This document shows, in pieces, positions 27,830 through 35,941 of a stretch of DNA of 64,000 nt. The stretch's first letter is position 1. The number at the start of each line of letters is the position of its first letter. Source of the DNA: Lentzea nigeriaca (GTDB taxonomy: Bacteria; Actinomycetota; Actinomycetes; Mycobacteriales; Pseudonocardiaceae); the NCBI RefSeq assembly GCF_016907955.1, contig NZ_JAFBCX010000009.1:1-64000 (forward strand). The letters are read 5' to 3'. The notes beneath the pieces were generated by a model. The model had not been told where the DNA came from. It worked only from the letters and a program-made list of their open reading frames with translations, and searched no databases. Both the position numbers and the translations under genes were made by a program.

Positions 27830-28987
27830 CTAGAGGATGTCGAGCACCGGCTCGAAGGCCAGCTCGGCCGCACCGATCAGCTTCGCGTCGCGACCTAAGG
27901 GCGACGTCACGATCTGCGTGCCGCCGACAGCGCGCGACACCAGGCTGCGTTGCTGCACGACAGCGCCCACCGAGTCCACGAGTGACGGCGGCAGCGCCGT
28001 GTAGAGATCACCGAGCACGACCAGTTCGGGTCCCAGCACGTTGACGATGTTCGCGAGTCCCAGCGCCAGCCAGTCCGCGAACTCGTCCAGCAACGACGGG
28101 TCGTCCAACGCCCTCAGCGCCGCGACGACGGCTCCGCGCGGGGCGTCGTCGGGCAGCCCCAGAGCCCGGCACAGCGCCGGTTCGCCGACCTCGGTCTCCC
28201 AGCACCCGTCGCAGCCGCAGTAGCAACGCCGGCCACGCGGGTTCACCACCATGTGCCCGAGCTCGCCGACGTAGCCGCCGGTGCCGCGCAACGGTTGCCC
28301 TGACAGGATCACACCGCCGCCGACGCCGACGTCCGCGGAGATGTAGACCATGTCCGAGGACGCTCTGGCCGCGCCGCGCACGTGCTCCGCCAGCGCTCCG
28401 AGCTCCGCGTCGTTGCCGACCTGGACCGGCAGCTTCAGCACCGCCTCCAGGCGTTTGCCGAGCGCGACGCCGGTCCAGTGCAGGTTCGGCGCCTCGTGCA
28501 CATGGCCGTCCGAGCGCCGCACGACACCCGGCACCGACACACCGACCCCGACCGCGGTGACGTCGAGGTCGTCGGCCATGAGGCGCGCCGACTCGACGAT
28601 GTGCGTGATGACCTCTCCCGGATCACGCGTCCGGTGATGCAGGTTCCAGCTGTCCCGTCCGAGGATCTCCCCGCCGAGGCCGACGAATCCCATCGCCACC
28701 TGCTCCACCCGCACGTCGATCGCGATGACGACACCGGCGTGCGGCTGGGGAAGGACGAGCAACGAGGGGCGGCCGGCACCGCTGCGCTGAGCGGGCACGC
28801 GTTCGGCCACCACACCGGCTTGGGCGAGGCCGTCCACCAGGGCCTTGATCGTGCTGCGGTTGAGCCCGAGCTCAGCCGCGAGCGACGCCCTGGTGGACGG
28901 TCCGGCGACGTGCAGGCGACGCAGCAGCGCCGTCCTGTTGTGCCTGCGGATCTCGTCTGGACGAGTGCCGGACGTAGGTCCTGTCAC
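27830..28987 (-). CDS. ROK-family transcriptional regulator (XylR/NagC type)
   Basis: A 385-residue sugar-responsive regulator. A winged HTH (about 12-70, with STRASLAAELGLNRSTIKALVDGL) precedes a ROK sugar-kinase-like domain with VGVSVPGVV, ADVGVGGGVI and the zinc motif CYCGCDGCWETE. The kinase-type catalytic Asp region reads GNDAELGA. It starts 4 bp after the permease stop, as the last gene of a four-gene sugar-transport operon, which it probably represses. The inducer is likely xylose or a related monosaccharide (inference). Confidence 0.92.
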   Translation of the reverse strand: MTGPTSGTRPDEIRRHNRTALLRRLHVAGPSTRASLAAELGLNRSTIKALVDGLAQAGVVAERVPAQRSGAGRPSLLVLPQPHAGVVIAIDVRVEQVAMGFVGLGGEILGRDSWNLHHRTRDPGEVITHIVESARLMADDLDVTAVGVGVSVPGVVRRSDGHVHEAPNLHWTGVALGKRLEAVLKLPVQVGNDAELGALAEHVRGAARASSDMVYISADVGVGGGVILSGQPLRGTGGYVGELGHMVVNPRGRRCYCGCDGCWETEVGEPALCRALGLPDDAPRGAVVAALRALDDPSLLDEFADWLALGLANIVNVLGPELVVLGDLYTALPPSLVDSVGAVVQQRSLVSRAVGGTQIVTSPLGRDAKLIGAAELAFEPVLDIL

Positions 28988-28991
28988 CTCG

Positions 28992-30419
28992 TCATCGAGC
29001 CGCGTTGGCCGCCCTGCGGCGGGACAACGCGTCGACGCTCGCGGCGAGCAGCAGGACGAGACCGGTCACGATGAACACGACCGCGGCGGGCTGATGGAGC
29101 AGGCCCATGCCGTTGCGGATGATCGCGAGCACCGCACCACCGATGACGGCGTCGCGCAGCCGGCCCTTGCCGCCGAACAGCGACGTGCCACCGATGACGG
29201 CCGCACCGACCGACATCAGCAGCGTGTCGCCGCCACCGGCGTTCGGGTCGACCGAGCCGACCTTCGACGAGTACACGATCGCACCGATCGCGGCCAGGGA
29301 TGACGCGATCACAAACACGCTCATGCGGATGCGCTCGACGTTGATACCGGCGCGGCGCGCGGCCTCCTTGTTGCCGCCGACGGCGTAGATGTGCCGGCCG
29401 TAGCTGGTGCGGTCGAGCACGAACGTGCCGATCACCAGCAGCACGAGCACCAGCGGCACCACGTAGGGCACGCCCTGGATCACCACGAGGTTGCTCGGCG
29501 CCCGGTTGATCGAGAGCGCGTAGGTGATGACTGCCGCCAGCAGCGCGAGGGCGCCGATCTTGATCAGCACCAGCGTCGTGGGCTGGGCCACGAGTCCCCT
29601 GCGCAGCCTGGAGAAGTGCCTCGTGAGCACGACCGCCGCGTAACCGCCGACCGCGATGACGAACAACGCCCACGAGCCCACGAAGTTCAGGTTGCCGTTG
29701 GCGACGTTGAAGATCGTGTCATCGCGCAAGCCAAGCGTGCCGCCCTGGCCGATGAACTGCAGCACAACACCGGTCCAGACCAGGAACAGCGCCAGGGTCA
29801 CGACGAACGACGGGATGCCGACCCTCGCGACCAGGAAGCCGGTGATGCAGCCGATGGCCGCGCCGACGCAGACCGCGAGCAGCATCTCCAGCCAGGCGTT
29901 CGCCGGGATGCCGACCGCGGCGATGATCAGCGCTACGGCCGAGAGCGCGGTACCCGCCCAGACCTTCATCAGCGCCGAGAGCACGATCGCGAGCACCAGC
30001 AGGCCGCAGAACATGTAGAACACCGTGTCGCCCATGCCGCCGAGCAGGTTGCCGTTGTGAATGAGGTGCAGTGCCATCACCGACCCCGTCACACCGGACG
30101 CGGTACCGGCCGACAGGTCGATCTCGCCGAGCAGCAGCACGAACACCAGGCCCATCGCGATGATCGTGATGCTGGCGCCCTGCTGGAGCAGGTTGGCGAG
30201 GTTGCCGAGGGTGAAGAACGTGTCGGACAACGAGCTGAACACGATGAGCAGCACGACGAGCCCGAGCAGCGCGGGCAGCGAGCCGAGCTCGCCGCCGCGA
30301 ACCCTGGCCCAGTAGTCGCGCACCGCCTCGCCGGTGGACTGCGACGTCGTGTCGATGCCGAAGTCGGAGATCGCGCCCTGCGGGGTTTCCTGCGCGGGCG
30401 TATCGGTGGTGTTGGTCAT
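28992..30419 (-). CDS. Sugar ABC transporter permease (XylH-like)
   Basis: A 475-residue polytopic protein of the BPD_transp_2 family with at least ten membrane segments. It includes the loop MGLVFVLLLGEIDLSAGTASG, characteristic of ribose/xylose-type permeases. The chosen ATG at 30419 has GAAGAGG 5 nt upstream. An ATG at 30440 that overlaps the ATPase stop (TGATG) is the alternative and would add seven residues. The long form, beyond the usual 330-400 residues, matches XylH-type permeases of actinomycetes. Confidence 0.9.
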   Translation of the reverse strand: MTNTTDTPAQETPQGAISDFGIDTTSQSTGEAVRDYWARVRGGELGSLPALLGLVVLLIVFSSLSDTFFTLGNLANLLQQGASITIIAMGLVFVLLLGEIDLSAGTASGVTGSVMALHLIHNGNLLGGMGDTVFYMFCGLLVLAIVLSALMKVWAGTALSAVALIIAAVGIPANAWLEMLLAVCVGAAIGCITGFLVARVGIPSFVVTLALFLVWTGVVLQFIGQGGTLGLRDDTIFNVANGNLNFVGSWALFVIAVGGYAAVVLTRHFSRLRRGLVAQPTTLVLIKIGALALLAAVITYALSINRAPSNLVVIQGVPYVVPLVLVLLVIGTFVLDRTSYGRHIYAVGGNKEAARRAGINVERIRMSVFVIASSLAAIGAIVYSSKVGSVDPNAGGGDTLLMSVGAAVIGGTSLFGGKGRLRDAVIGGAVLAIIRNGMGLLHQPAAVVFIVTGLVLLLAASVDALSRRRAANAAR

Positions 30420-30439
30420 GCTCGCCTCTTCGGAACTCA

Positions 30440-31213
30440 TCAGATCGTCGCCGCCTCGGGGCGGGCGATGCCCAGGTCACCGGAACGGCCGGCGGTGATC
30501 AGCTCGACCACCTGTCCGTGTGTGACGTCCTTCGACCCGACCACTGCCGCCATCCGGCCCAGGTACAGGCACGCGATGCGGTCGGCGACCTCGAACACGT
30601 CGTTCATGTTGTGGCTGATCAGGACGACCCCCAGGCCCTGCTCCGCGAGTCGGCGGACCAGGTCGAGCACCTGGCGCGTCTGGGCGACACCGAGTGCCGC
30701 GGTGGGCTCGTCGAGCAGCACGACCTTGCTGTTCCACAGCACGGCCTTGGCGATCGCGACGGTTTGGCGCTGACCGCCGGACAGCGAGGAGACCTGCGTT
30801 CGCACCGACTTGACCGTACGGACCGACAGCGACGCGAGCGTCTTGCGCGCCGCCTGCTCCATGTCCGTCTCGTCGAGCAGCCCGATCTTGGTGCGCTCAC
30901 GGCCGAGGAACATGTTCTGGACGATGTCGAGATTGTCGGCCAGCGCGAGGTCCTGGTAGACGACCTCGATCCCGAGCTCCGCGGCGTCGCGCGGGCCCTT
31001 GATGTGCACCGGCTCGCCTTCGAACAGGATCTCGCCTGACTCGGCCGGGTGGATGCCCGCGATGCACTTGACCAGCGTCGACTTGCCCGCGCCATTGTCG
31101 CCGACGAGCGCGGTGACCTCACCGGGGTTGACGGTGAAGTCGATGTCGTGCAGGACGTGCACGGGACCGAAGCTCTTGTTGATGCCGCGCAGCTCGAGAA
31201 TCGGCTCGCTCAC
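30440..31213 (-). CDS. Sugar ABC transporter ATP-binding protein (XylG-like, single domain)
   Basis: A 257-residue ATPase. Walker A GDNGAGKST, the Q-loop VVYQDLAL, signature LSGGQRQ, Walker B VVLLDEPTAAL and the H-loop ISHN are all complete. Monosaccharide importers usually have a tandem two-domain ATPase of about 500 residues; here there is only one domain, so a homodimer must form. GTG 31213 follows GGAGGAA. Its stop touches the permease start. Confidence 0.93.
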   Translation of the reverse strand: MSEPILELRGINKSFGPVHVLHDIDFTVNPGEVTALVGDNGAGKSTLVKCIAGIHPAESGEILFEGEPVHIKGPRDAAELGIEVVYQDLALADNLDIVQNMFLGRERTKIGLLDETDMEQAARKTLASLSVRTVKSVRTQVSSLSGGQRQTVAIAKAVLWNSKVVLLDEPTAALGVAQTRQVLDLVRRLAEQGLGVVLISHNMNDVFEVADRIACLYLGRMAAVVGSKDVTHGQVVELITAGRSGDLGIARPEAATI

Positions 31214-31244
31214 TGGGGATTCCTCCGTGATTACCACGCGCCGA

Positions 31245-31273
31245 GGCGGGGTGCGCAGGTTCCGCACCCCGCC
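31245..31273 (-). terminator. Hairpin between binding-protein and ATPase genes
   Basis: GGCGGGGTGCG-N7-CGCACCCCGCC, 11-bp perfect stem directly after the binding-protein stop, with no T-run. Such stems commonly stabilise the binding-protein mRNA and reduce read-through to downstream transporter genes. Confidence 0.6.
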
Positions 31274-31288
31274 ATGACGCAAGCGGTC

Positions 31289-32410
31289 CTACTTGATGCC
31301 GAGCTCGGTGCAGGCGGCCTGGGTGTCAGCCACGCAGATGTCCGAGGCCTTGACGAAGCCAGCGTCCACGACGGACTTCACGTTGGCCTTGGTGATCAGC
31401 TGGGGCGTCAGCAGCACGGACTTGACGTCGCGGCTGCCCTTGGGGTCCTTCTCCTTCGCGGACGCGAGCGCGTCGGCGGCGGCGGTGTCACCCTTGGCGA
31501 GCGCGGCGGCCAGCTTGGCCGCGCCCTCCGCCTCCAGGTTGATCGGCTTGAAGACCGTCATGTACTGGTCACCGCGGAGCACGGCCTGCAGACCGTCCGG
31601 GGTGGCGTCCTGACCCGTGACCGGGACCTTGCCGTTCAGGCCGACCTTCTTGAGGATCGTGATCACAGCGCCGGCGAGGCCGTCGTTGGCGGCGACGACG
31701 CCGTCGACCTTGCCACCGTTGCTGGTCAGGATCTGCTCGAAGACCTGGCCACCCTTCTGGTTGTCCCAGTTGTCGATCGGCTGGGACTGGACCAGCTTGA
31801 GCTTGCCCGAGTCGTACAGCGGCTTGAGGACCTTCTCCTGGCCCTGGTGGAACAGGGTGGCGTTGTTGTCCGTCGGCGCGCCCTCGATCTCGATGACGTT
31901 CGCGCCCTGCGGCTTCTCCTTCATCGCGTCGGCGAAGCCCTGGCCCTGCAGCTCGCCGACCTTCACGTTGTCGAACGACACGTAGTAGGACGAGGTGCCA
32001 CCGAGGTTCAGGCGGTCGTAGTCGATGACCTGGATGCCCTGCGCCTGGGCCTTCTTGGCCACAGAGGCGCCGACCTCGCTGTTGGGCGTCGCGATGATCA
32101 GGACCTTGACGCCGGCGTTGATCATGCCGTCGGCCAGGGTGCTGAACTTCTGGACGTCGCCCTGTGCGTTCTGGATGTCGGGGTCGAGCCCCTCCTTCTT
32201 CAGAGCCGCCTCGAGCAGCGGCTTGTCGAAGCCCTCCCAGCGGGCGGAGGAGGCGGTCTCGGGCAGGATCACGCCAACCTTCGGGCCACCGCCGCTGCCA
32301 GAGTTCGTTTTGGTGCTTCCTCCACCGGAGGACGTGTTGGCGCCACACGCCGAGACCGCCAGGGCGAGGCCCGCGGCAACGGCGATGGAAGCGAGGCTCT
32401 TGCTGCGCAT
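31289..32410 (-). CDS. Sugar ABC transporter substrate-binding lipoprotein (XylF-like)
   Basis: A 373-residue lipoprotein with a signal peptide ending VSAC (lipobox Cys at about 22) and a Gly/Ser linker. A periplasmic-binding-protein type 1 fold follows, starting KVGVILPETASSARWEGFDK and continuing with VIDYDRLNLGG and VVAANDGLAGAVI. The pattern is closest to XylF-type xylose-binding proteins. First gene of the operon binding protein-ATPase-permease-ROK regulator. Confidence 0.9.
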   Translation of the reverse strand: MRSKSLASIAVAAGLALAVSACGANTSSGGGSTKTNSGSGGGPKVGVILPETASSARWEGFDKPLLEAALKKEGLDPDIQNAQGDVQKFSTLADGMINAGVKVLIIATPNSEVGASVAKKAQAQGIQVIDYDRLNLGGTSSYYVSFDNVKVGELQGQGFADAMKEKPQGANVIEIEGAPTDNNATLFHQGQEKVLKPLYDSGKLKLVQSQPIDNWDNQKGGQVFEQILTSNGGKVDGVVAANDGLAGAVITILKKVGLNGKVPVTGQDATPDGLQAVLRGDQYMTVFKPINLEAEGAAKLAAALAKGDTAAADALASAKEKDPKGSRDVKSVLLTPQLITKANVKSVVDAGFVKASDICVADTQAACTELGIK

Positions 32411-32446
32411 CCGCCATCCCTTTCACTGCGCTGTGTCACAGAGAAT

Positions 32447-32461
32447 GTTGTGGCGCACAAC
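32447..32461. promoter_or_regulatory. Candidate operator of the sugar transporter operon
   Basis: GTTGTG-GCG-CACAAC, a 6-bp inverted repeat 37-51 bp upstream of the binding-protein start, placed where a ROK regulator could block transcription. Confidence 0.4.
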
Positions 32462-32540
32462 GTATGCCCGACATATGCGTGACCGGAACCACACTGGATC
32501 GATTAAGTCGCAACGATGCGGTAACCGTGGCGAAATTTAG

Positions 32541-33137
32541 TCACCCAGAGTTGTGGGGACGTAACCACGGCGCAACAACGCTTGCGACCATTCGGCGTAC
32601 AACGTCTATCTGCGGCGGACTCTCCCGATCGGCGAAGAGCAAGTGCCCGGTGCCGATGAGCATCGGCGCCACACTGTCGGCATCGAGATCACCCACGCGG
32701 CCCAGTTCGCGCTCACGCTCCAGGTAGTCCTTGATCATGATCGCGGCCTCGGTCAGCACCGGAACACCGGCGGGCCACGTCTCGCGCAGCCGCCGGCGCA
32801 GGTCGTCCCGGAACGTCACGAGCGCGACCATCGCGACCGCGGCCGAGCCGAAGACCGCGGCGATCGCCTCGGCGAGGTTGTCCACGACGGATCCGGTGCC
32901 CGCGGCCCGCAGGAGGGCCTCCGCCCGCGCGTCCATCTGGTCGACGCGGTCGAGGATGAATTCCGCGAGGAACGCGTCGAAGTCGTCGAAGTGCCGGTGC
33001 AGCACCCCCTTGGCCACGCCCGCCTCGGTCGTCACCGCACGGCTGGTGAGCGCACTTGGCCCACCCTCGACCAGGAGCCGCTCCGCAGCATCGAACAGCT
33101 GTTCCCGCACGTCGCGTAGGTGCACACCGGTGGGCAC
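32541..33137 (-). CDS. TetR-family transcriptional regulator
   Basis: A 198-residue repressor. The HTH (about 8-55) contains LTSRAVTTEAGVAKGVLHRHFDDFDAF; the helical ligand domain follows. GTG at 33137 has AGGAG 8 nt upstream, in preference to an ATG at 33185 that would lie on top of the operator. It is divergent from a methyltransferase gene, with two palindromic sites in the gap, so it very likely represses both genes. Confidence 0.9.
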   Translation of the reverse strand: MPTGVHLRDVREQLFDAAERLLVEGGPSALTSRAVTTEAGVAKGVLHRHFDDFDAFLAEFILDRVDQMDARAEALLRAAGTGSVVDNLAEAIAAVFGSAAVAMVALVTFRDDLRRRLRETWPAGVPVLTEAAIMIKDYLERERELGRVGDLDADSVAPMLIGTGHLLFADRESPPQIDVVRRMVASVVAPWLRPHNSG

Positions 33138-33156
33138 GCCGATTTCTCCTAGCTCA

Positions 33157-33193
33157 AGTGGGCGCTTGCCCACTATGGTGGGCACATGCCCAC
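33157..33193. promoter_or_regulatory. Tandem TetR operators over a leaderless promoter
   Basis: Two near-identical palindromes have centres 20 bp apart: AGTGGGC-GCTT-GCCCACT (33157-33174) and GTGGGC-ACAT-GCCCAC (33178-33193). TATGGT (33175-33180 region) between them could be a -10, and the methyltransferase ATG (33186) lies inside the second palindrome. Repressor binding would block the promoter and the start site at once. Confidence 0.75.
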
Positions 33194-34004
33194 TTTAGCC
33201 AACGAACCAGAGCCGGAGAAGGTCGACAAGCAGCTCGCCGAACGGCTGGCCAAGTCGTTCGGAACGGGCGCGGCCCGCTACGACCGCACCCGGCCTCCCT
33301 ACCCCGACGAGCTGGTGGAACGCGCCGTCACCGCCAGCCCAGGCCCACGCGTCGTCGAGGTCGGCTGCGGCACCGGCACGCTGTCCCGCCAGCTGATCGC
33401 CGCCGGATGCGAGGTCATCGGCGTCGAACACGACGAACTCATGGCCGGGTTCGCCCGCGAGACGGGCGTACAGGTCGAGGTGTCGAAGTTCGAGACCTGG
33501 GATCCCGCCGGCCGCGAGTTCGACGCCGTCGTCGCCGGCCAGTCCTGGCACTGGGTCGATCCCGAACAGGGCCCACGTCAGGCCGCGCGAGTGCTACGAC
33601 CCGGTGGCGTGTTCATCGCGCTGTGGCACGTGTTCTCGACGCCGGACTCGGTCGCACAGGCGCTCGCCGACACCTATCAGCGAATCGCGCCCGACACGAC
33701 GTTCCGCGTCGGCCACTCTCGCGAGGAAGCGCTGAAGTTCTACCAGTGGGGCTGCGAGCGCACCGCCGAGAAGTTCGTCGCCACCGGCGAGTTCTCGGAA
33801 CTCGGCCAGTGGAGCACCGACTGGGACAAGACCTACACGACTGCCGAGTACGTCGACCTGATCCTCACGATGAGCCCCATCGCCCTGCTCACCAGGGAAC
33901 AGACCGCCGAACTCCTGGACGGCGTCCGCACCGCGGTCGACGCAGTCGGAGGCAGTTTCACCTCGAACTACAAAACCCTCGCCGTAGCCGTCACCCGCAA
34001 CTGA
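33186..34004 (+). CDS. Class I SAM-dependent methyltransferase
   Basis: A 272-residue methyltransferase with motif I VVEVGCGTGTLS (about 57-68), an acidic VIGVEHD strand-2 end and the post-motif region ARVLRPGGVFIALWH. It resembles small-molecule methyltransferases of the UbiE/trans-aconitate group; the substrate is unknown. No ribosome-binding site precedes the ATG, which fits a leaderless mRNA. The stop codon TGA is inside a palindromic AT-rich repeat (34001-34019). Controlled by the divergent TetR (inference). Confidence 0.88.
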   Translation: MPTLANEPEPEKVDKQLAERLAKSFGTGAARYDRTRPPYPDELVERAVTASPGPRVVEVGCGTGTLSRQLIAAGCEVIGVEHDELMAGFARETGVQVEVSKFETWDPAGREFDAVVAGQSWHWVDPEQGPRQAARVLRPGGVFIALWHVFSTPDSVAQALADTYQRIAPDTTFRVGHSREEALKFYQWGCERTAEKFVATGEFSELGQWSTDWDKTYTTAEYVDLILTMSPIALLTREQTAELLDGVRTAVDAVGGSFTSNYKTLAVAVTRN

Positions 34005-34019
34005 TATATCGCATATCAG
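34001..34019. repeat. AT-rich palindrome containing a stop codon
   Basis: CTGATAT-ATCGC-ATATCAG. The TGA at 34002-34004 ends the methyltransferase. Member of the CTGATATATCG family. Confidence 0.8.
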
Positions 34020-34043
34020 CTTGCCGCCCACCCGCCAAGGCGG

Positions 34044-34090
34044 ATGCAAAAAACGTTTGCGGACGAAGTCAAAAGACTCATTGCAAAGGT
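34044..34090. repeat. Palindromic repeat element (half-sites X + Y)
   Basis: A 47-bp element beginning ATGCAAAAAACGTTTGCGGA and ending AAAAGACTCATTGCAAAGGT, between convergent genes. It is base-for-base identical to the element at 39210-39256, 5 kb away. Confidence 0.93.
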
Positions 34091-34129
34091 CAGCACTTGC
34101 TCTAGCAGGGGTTTTCCATCTGGGGTGTC

Positions 34130-35833
34130 CTACCAGGAGCGCAGGGTGGCGATGCGTTCCTCGAGCTGCTCGATGCTGGCCATCGCGGTCGGCGGCCCTC
34201 CGCAGTACTCGCGCAGCTGGTTGTGGATCTTGCCGTGCGGCTTCTTCGTGCGGTGGTGGTGCATGGCGACGAGGGTGTTGAGCTCCTTGCGGAGTGAGGC
34301 GAGGCGTTCCTGCACGCTGGCAGGCCTCGCCTCCCGTACCGCCACCTCGGGCTTGGGCCGCTTGGCCGCGGACGCGAGCTGCTCCTCCTGCCGCTGCAGC
34401 AGCAGGGTGCGCACCTGGTCGGGCTCGAGGAGCCCCGGCAGACCCAGGTACTCCTGCTCCTCCTCCGAGCCCGCGAACGTCGGCGTGCCGAACGAGGCCC
34501 CGTCGAAGATCACCTGGTCGAGCTCGGCCGTGGTGCCCAGGGCGGTGAAGGCTCGTTCGTCCTCGCCCGGCTCGTCCTTGGCCTGGTTCGCGGCCGCGAG
34601 CAGCTCGTCGTCCCAGCCGTCCTTCTCACGGTGCGGCTTGCCCAGCACGTGGTCACGCTCGGCCTCCAGCTCGGACGCGAGCTGCAGCAGCACGGGCACC
34701 GACGGCAGGAACACCGAGGCAGTCTCGCCGGGCTTGCGGGCACGAACGAAGCGTCCGATGGCCTGGGCGAAGAAGAGCGGTGTCGACGACGACGTCGCGT
34801 ACACGCCGACGGCGAGACGCGGCACGTCGACGCCCTCGGACACCATCCGGACGGCGATCATCCAGCGTTCGTTCGTCGCGGCGAACTCGGCGATCTTGCC
34901 GGAGGCCTTCGGGTCGTCCGAGAGGACGAGCGTCGGGATGTGGCCCGTGACGCGCTGGAGGACCTGTGCGTAGGCCTTCGCGGTCTCCTGGTCGGTCGCG
35001 ATCACCAGGCCACCGGCATCCGGCAGGCCGTTCTCGCGCTTCTGGGTCAGTCGCTGGTCGGCGGCGCGCAGGACGGAGGCCATCCAGTCGCCCGCGGGGT
35101 CCAGGGCCGTGCGCCACGCGCGGGTGGTCTGCTCCTGGGTCAGCGGCTCACCCAGCCGCGCCGTGAACTCCTCGCCCGCGCTGGTCCGCCACGACGCCTC
35201 GCCCGAGTACGCCAGGAACAACACCGGCCGGACGACGCCGTCGCGCAACGCGTCGGAGTACCCGTAGGTGTGATCTGCCTTGGACGTCTTGAAGCCGCCG
35301 GGGCCCTCTTCATAGGTGACGAACGGGATCGGCGAGTCGTCCGAACGGAACGGCGTACCGGTGAGGCACAGCCGGCGGACCGCGGGCGTGAACGCCTCGC
35401 GGATCGCCTCACCCCACGACTTGGCGTCACCGCCGTGGTGGACCTCGTCGAGCAGCACCAGCGTCTTGCGGTTCTCGGTGCGCACCCTGTGCAGTGTCGG
35501 ATGGGCGGCGACCTGCGCGTATGTCACGGCCACGCCGTGGTAGTCGCGGGAGGTCATCGCGTTGGTGTTGCGGAAGTTCGAGTCGATGTGGATGCCCTGC
35601 TCGGCGGCGGCCTTCGCCCACTGGTGCTTGAGGTGCTCGGTGGGCGTGACGATCGTGACGGCCTCGATCGTCCGGTCGGCCAGTAGCTCGGCGGCGACGC
35701 GCAGTCCGAAGGTCGTCTTACCCGCGCCCGGTGTCGCGACGGCGAGGAAGTCCTGCGGCTTGGCGGCCAGGTACTTGGTCAGCGCTCGGCGCTGCCATGC
35801 CCGCAGCGGTCGCATTGCTGCTGTCGCTGTCAC
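34130..35833 (-). CDS. DEAD/DEAH-box superfamily 2 helicase
   Basis: A 567-residue ATP-dependent helicase or translocase. Motif I is ATPGAGKTT (33-41), motif II LLDEVHHG, motif III CLTGTPFRSD, and motif VI reads QAIGRFVRARKPGE. The C-terminal 100 residues are charged and helical. The layout resembles type III restriction/XPB-like helicases, but no methylase or nuclease partner is nearby. GTG start, AGGAG 12 nt upstream. Confidence 0.9.
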   Translation of the reverse strand: MTATAAMRPLRAWQRRALTKYLAAKPQDFLAVATPGAGKTTFGLRVAAELLADRTIEAVTIVTPTEHLKHQWAKAAAEQGIHIDSNFRNTNAMTSRDYHGVAVTYAQVAAHPTLHRVRTENRKTLVLLDEVHHGGDAKSWGEAIREAFTPAVRRLCLTGTPFRSDDSPIPFVTYEEGPGGFKTSKADHTYGYSDALRDGVVRPVLFLAYSGEASWRTSAGEEFTARLGEPLTQEQTTRAWRTALDPAGDWMASVLRAADQRLTQKRENGLPDAGGLVIATDQETAKAYAQVLQRVTGHIPTLVLSDDPKASGKIAEFAATNERWMIAVRMVSEGVDVPRLAVGVYATSSSTPLFFAQAIGRFVRARKPGETASVFLPSVPVLLQLASELEAERDHVLGKPHREKDGWDDELLAAANQAKDEPGEDERAFTALGTTAELDQVIFDGASFGTPTFAGSEEEQEYLGLPGLLEPDQVRTLLLQRQEEQLASAAKRPKPEVAVREARPASVQERLASLRKELNTLVAMHHHRTKKPHGKIHNQLREYCGGPPTAMASIEQLEERIATLRSW

Positions 35834-35941
35834 GAGACGTGTTTCTCCTCATTTGTGCAGGTCGGACATGGCTTGGACATGCAACTGCCCTCAGGCAGAC
35901 CGTTGCCGAGGGCACCGTGACTCTACCTGTTCACGGCGCCG
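35834..35941. promoter_or_regulatory. Divergent promoter region, helicase / BrkB
   Basis: A 108-bp gap between head-to-head genes. No clear hexamers or palindromes. Confidence 0.35.
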
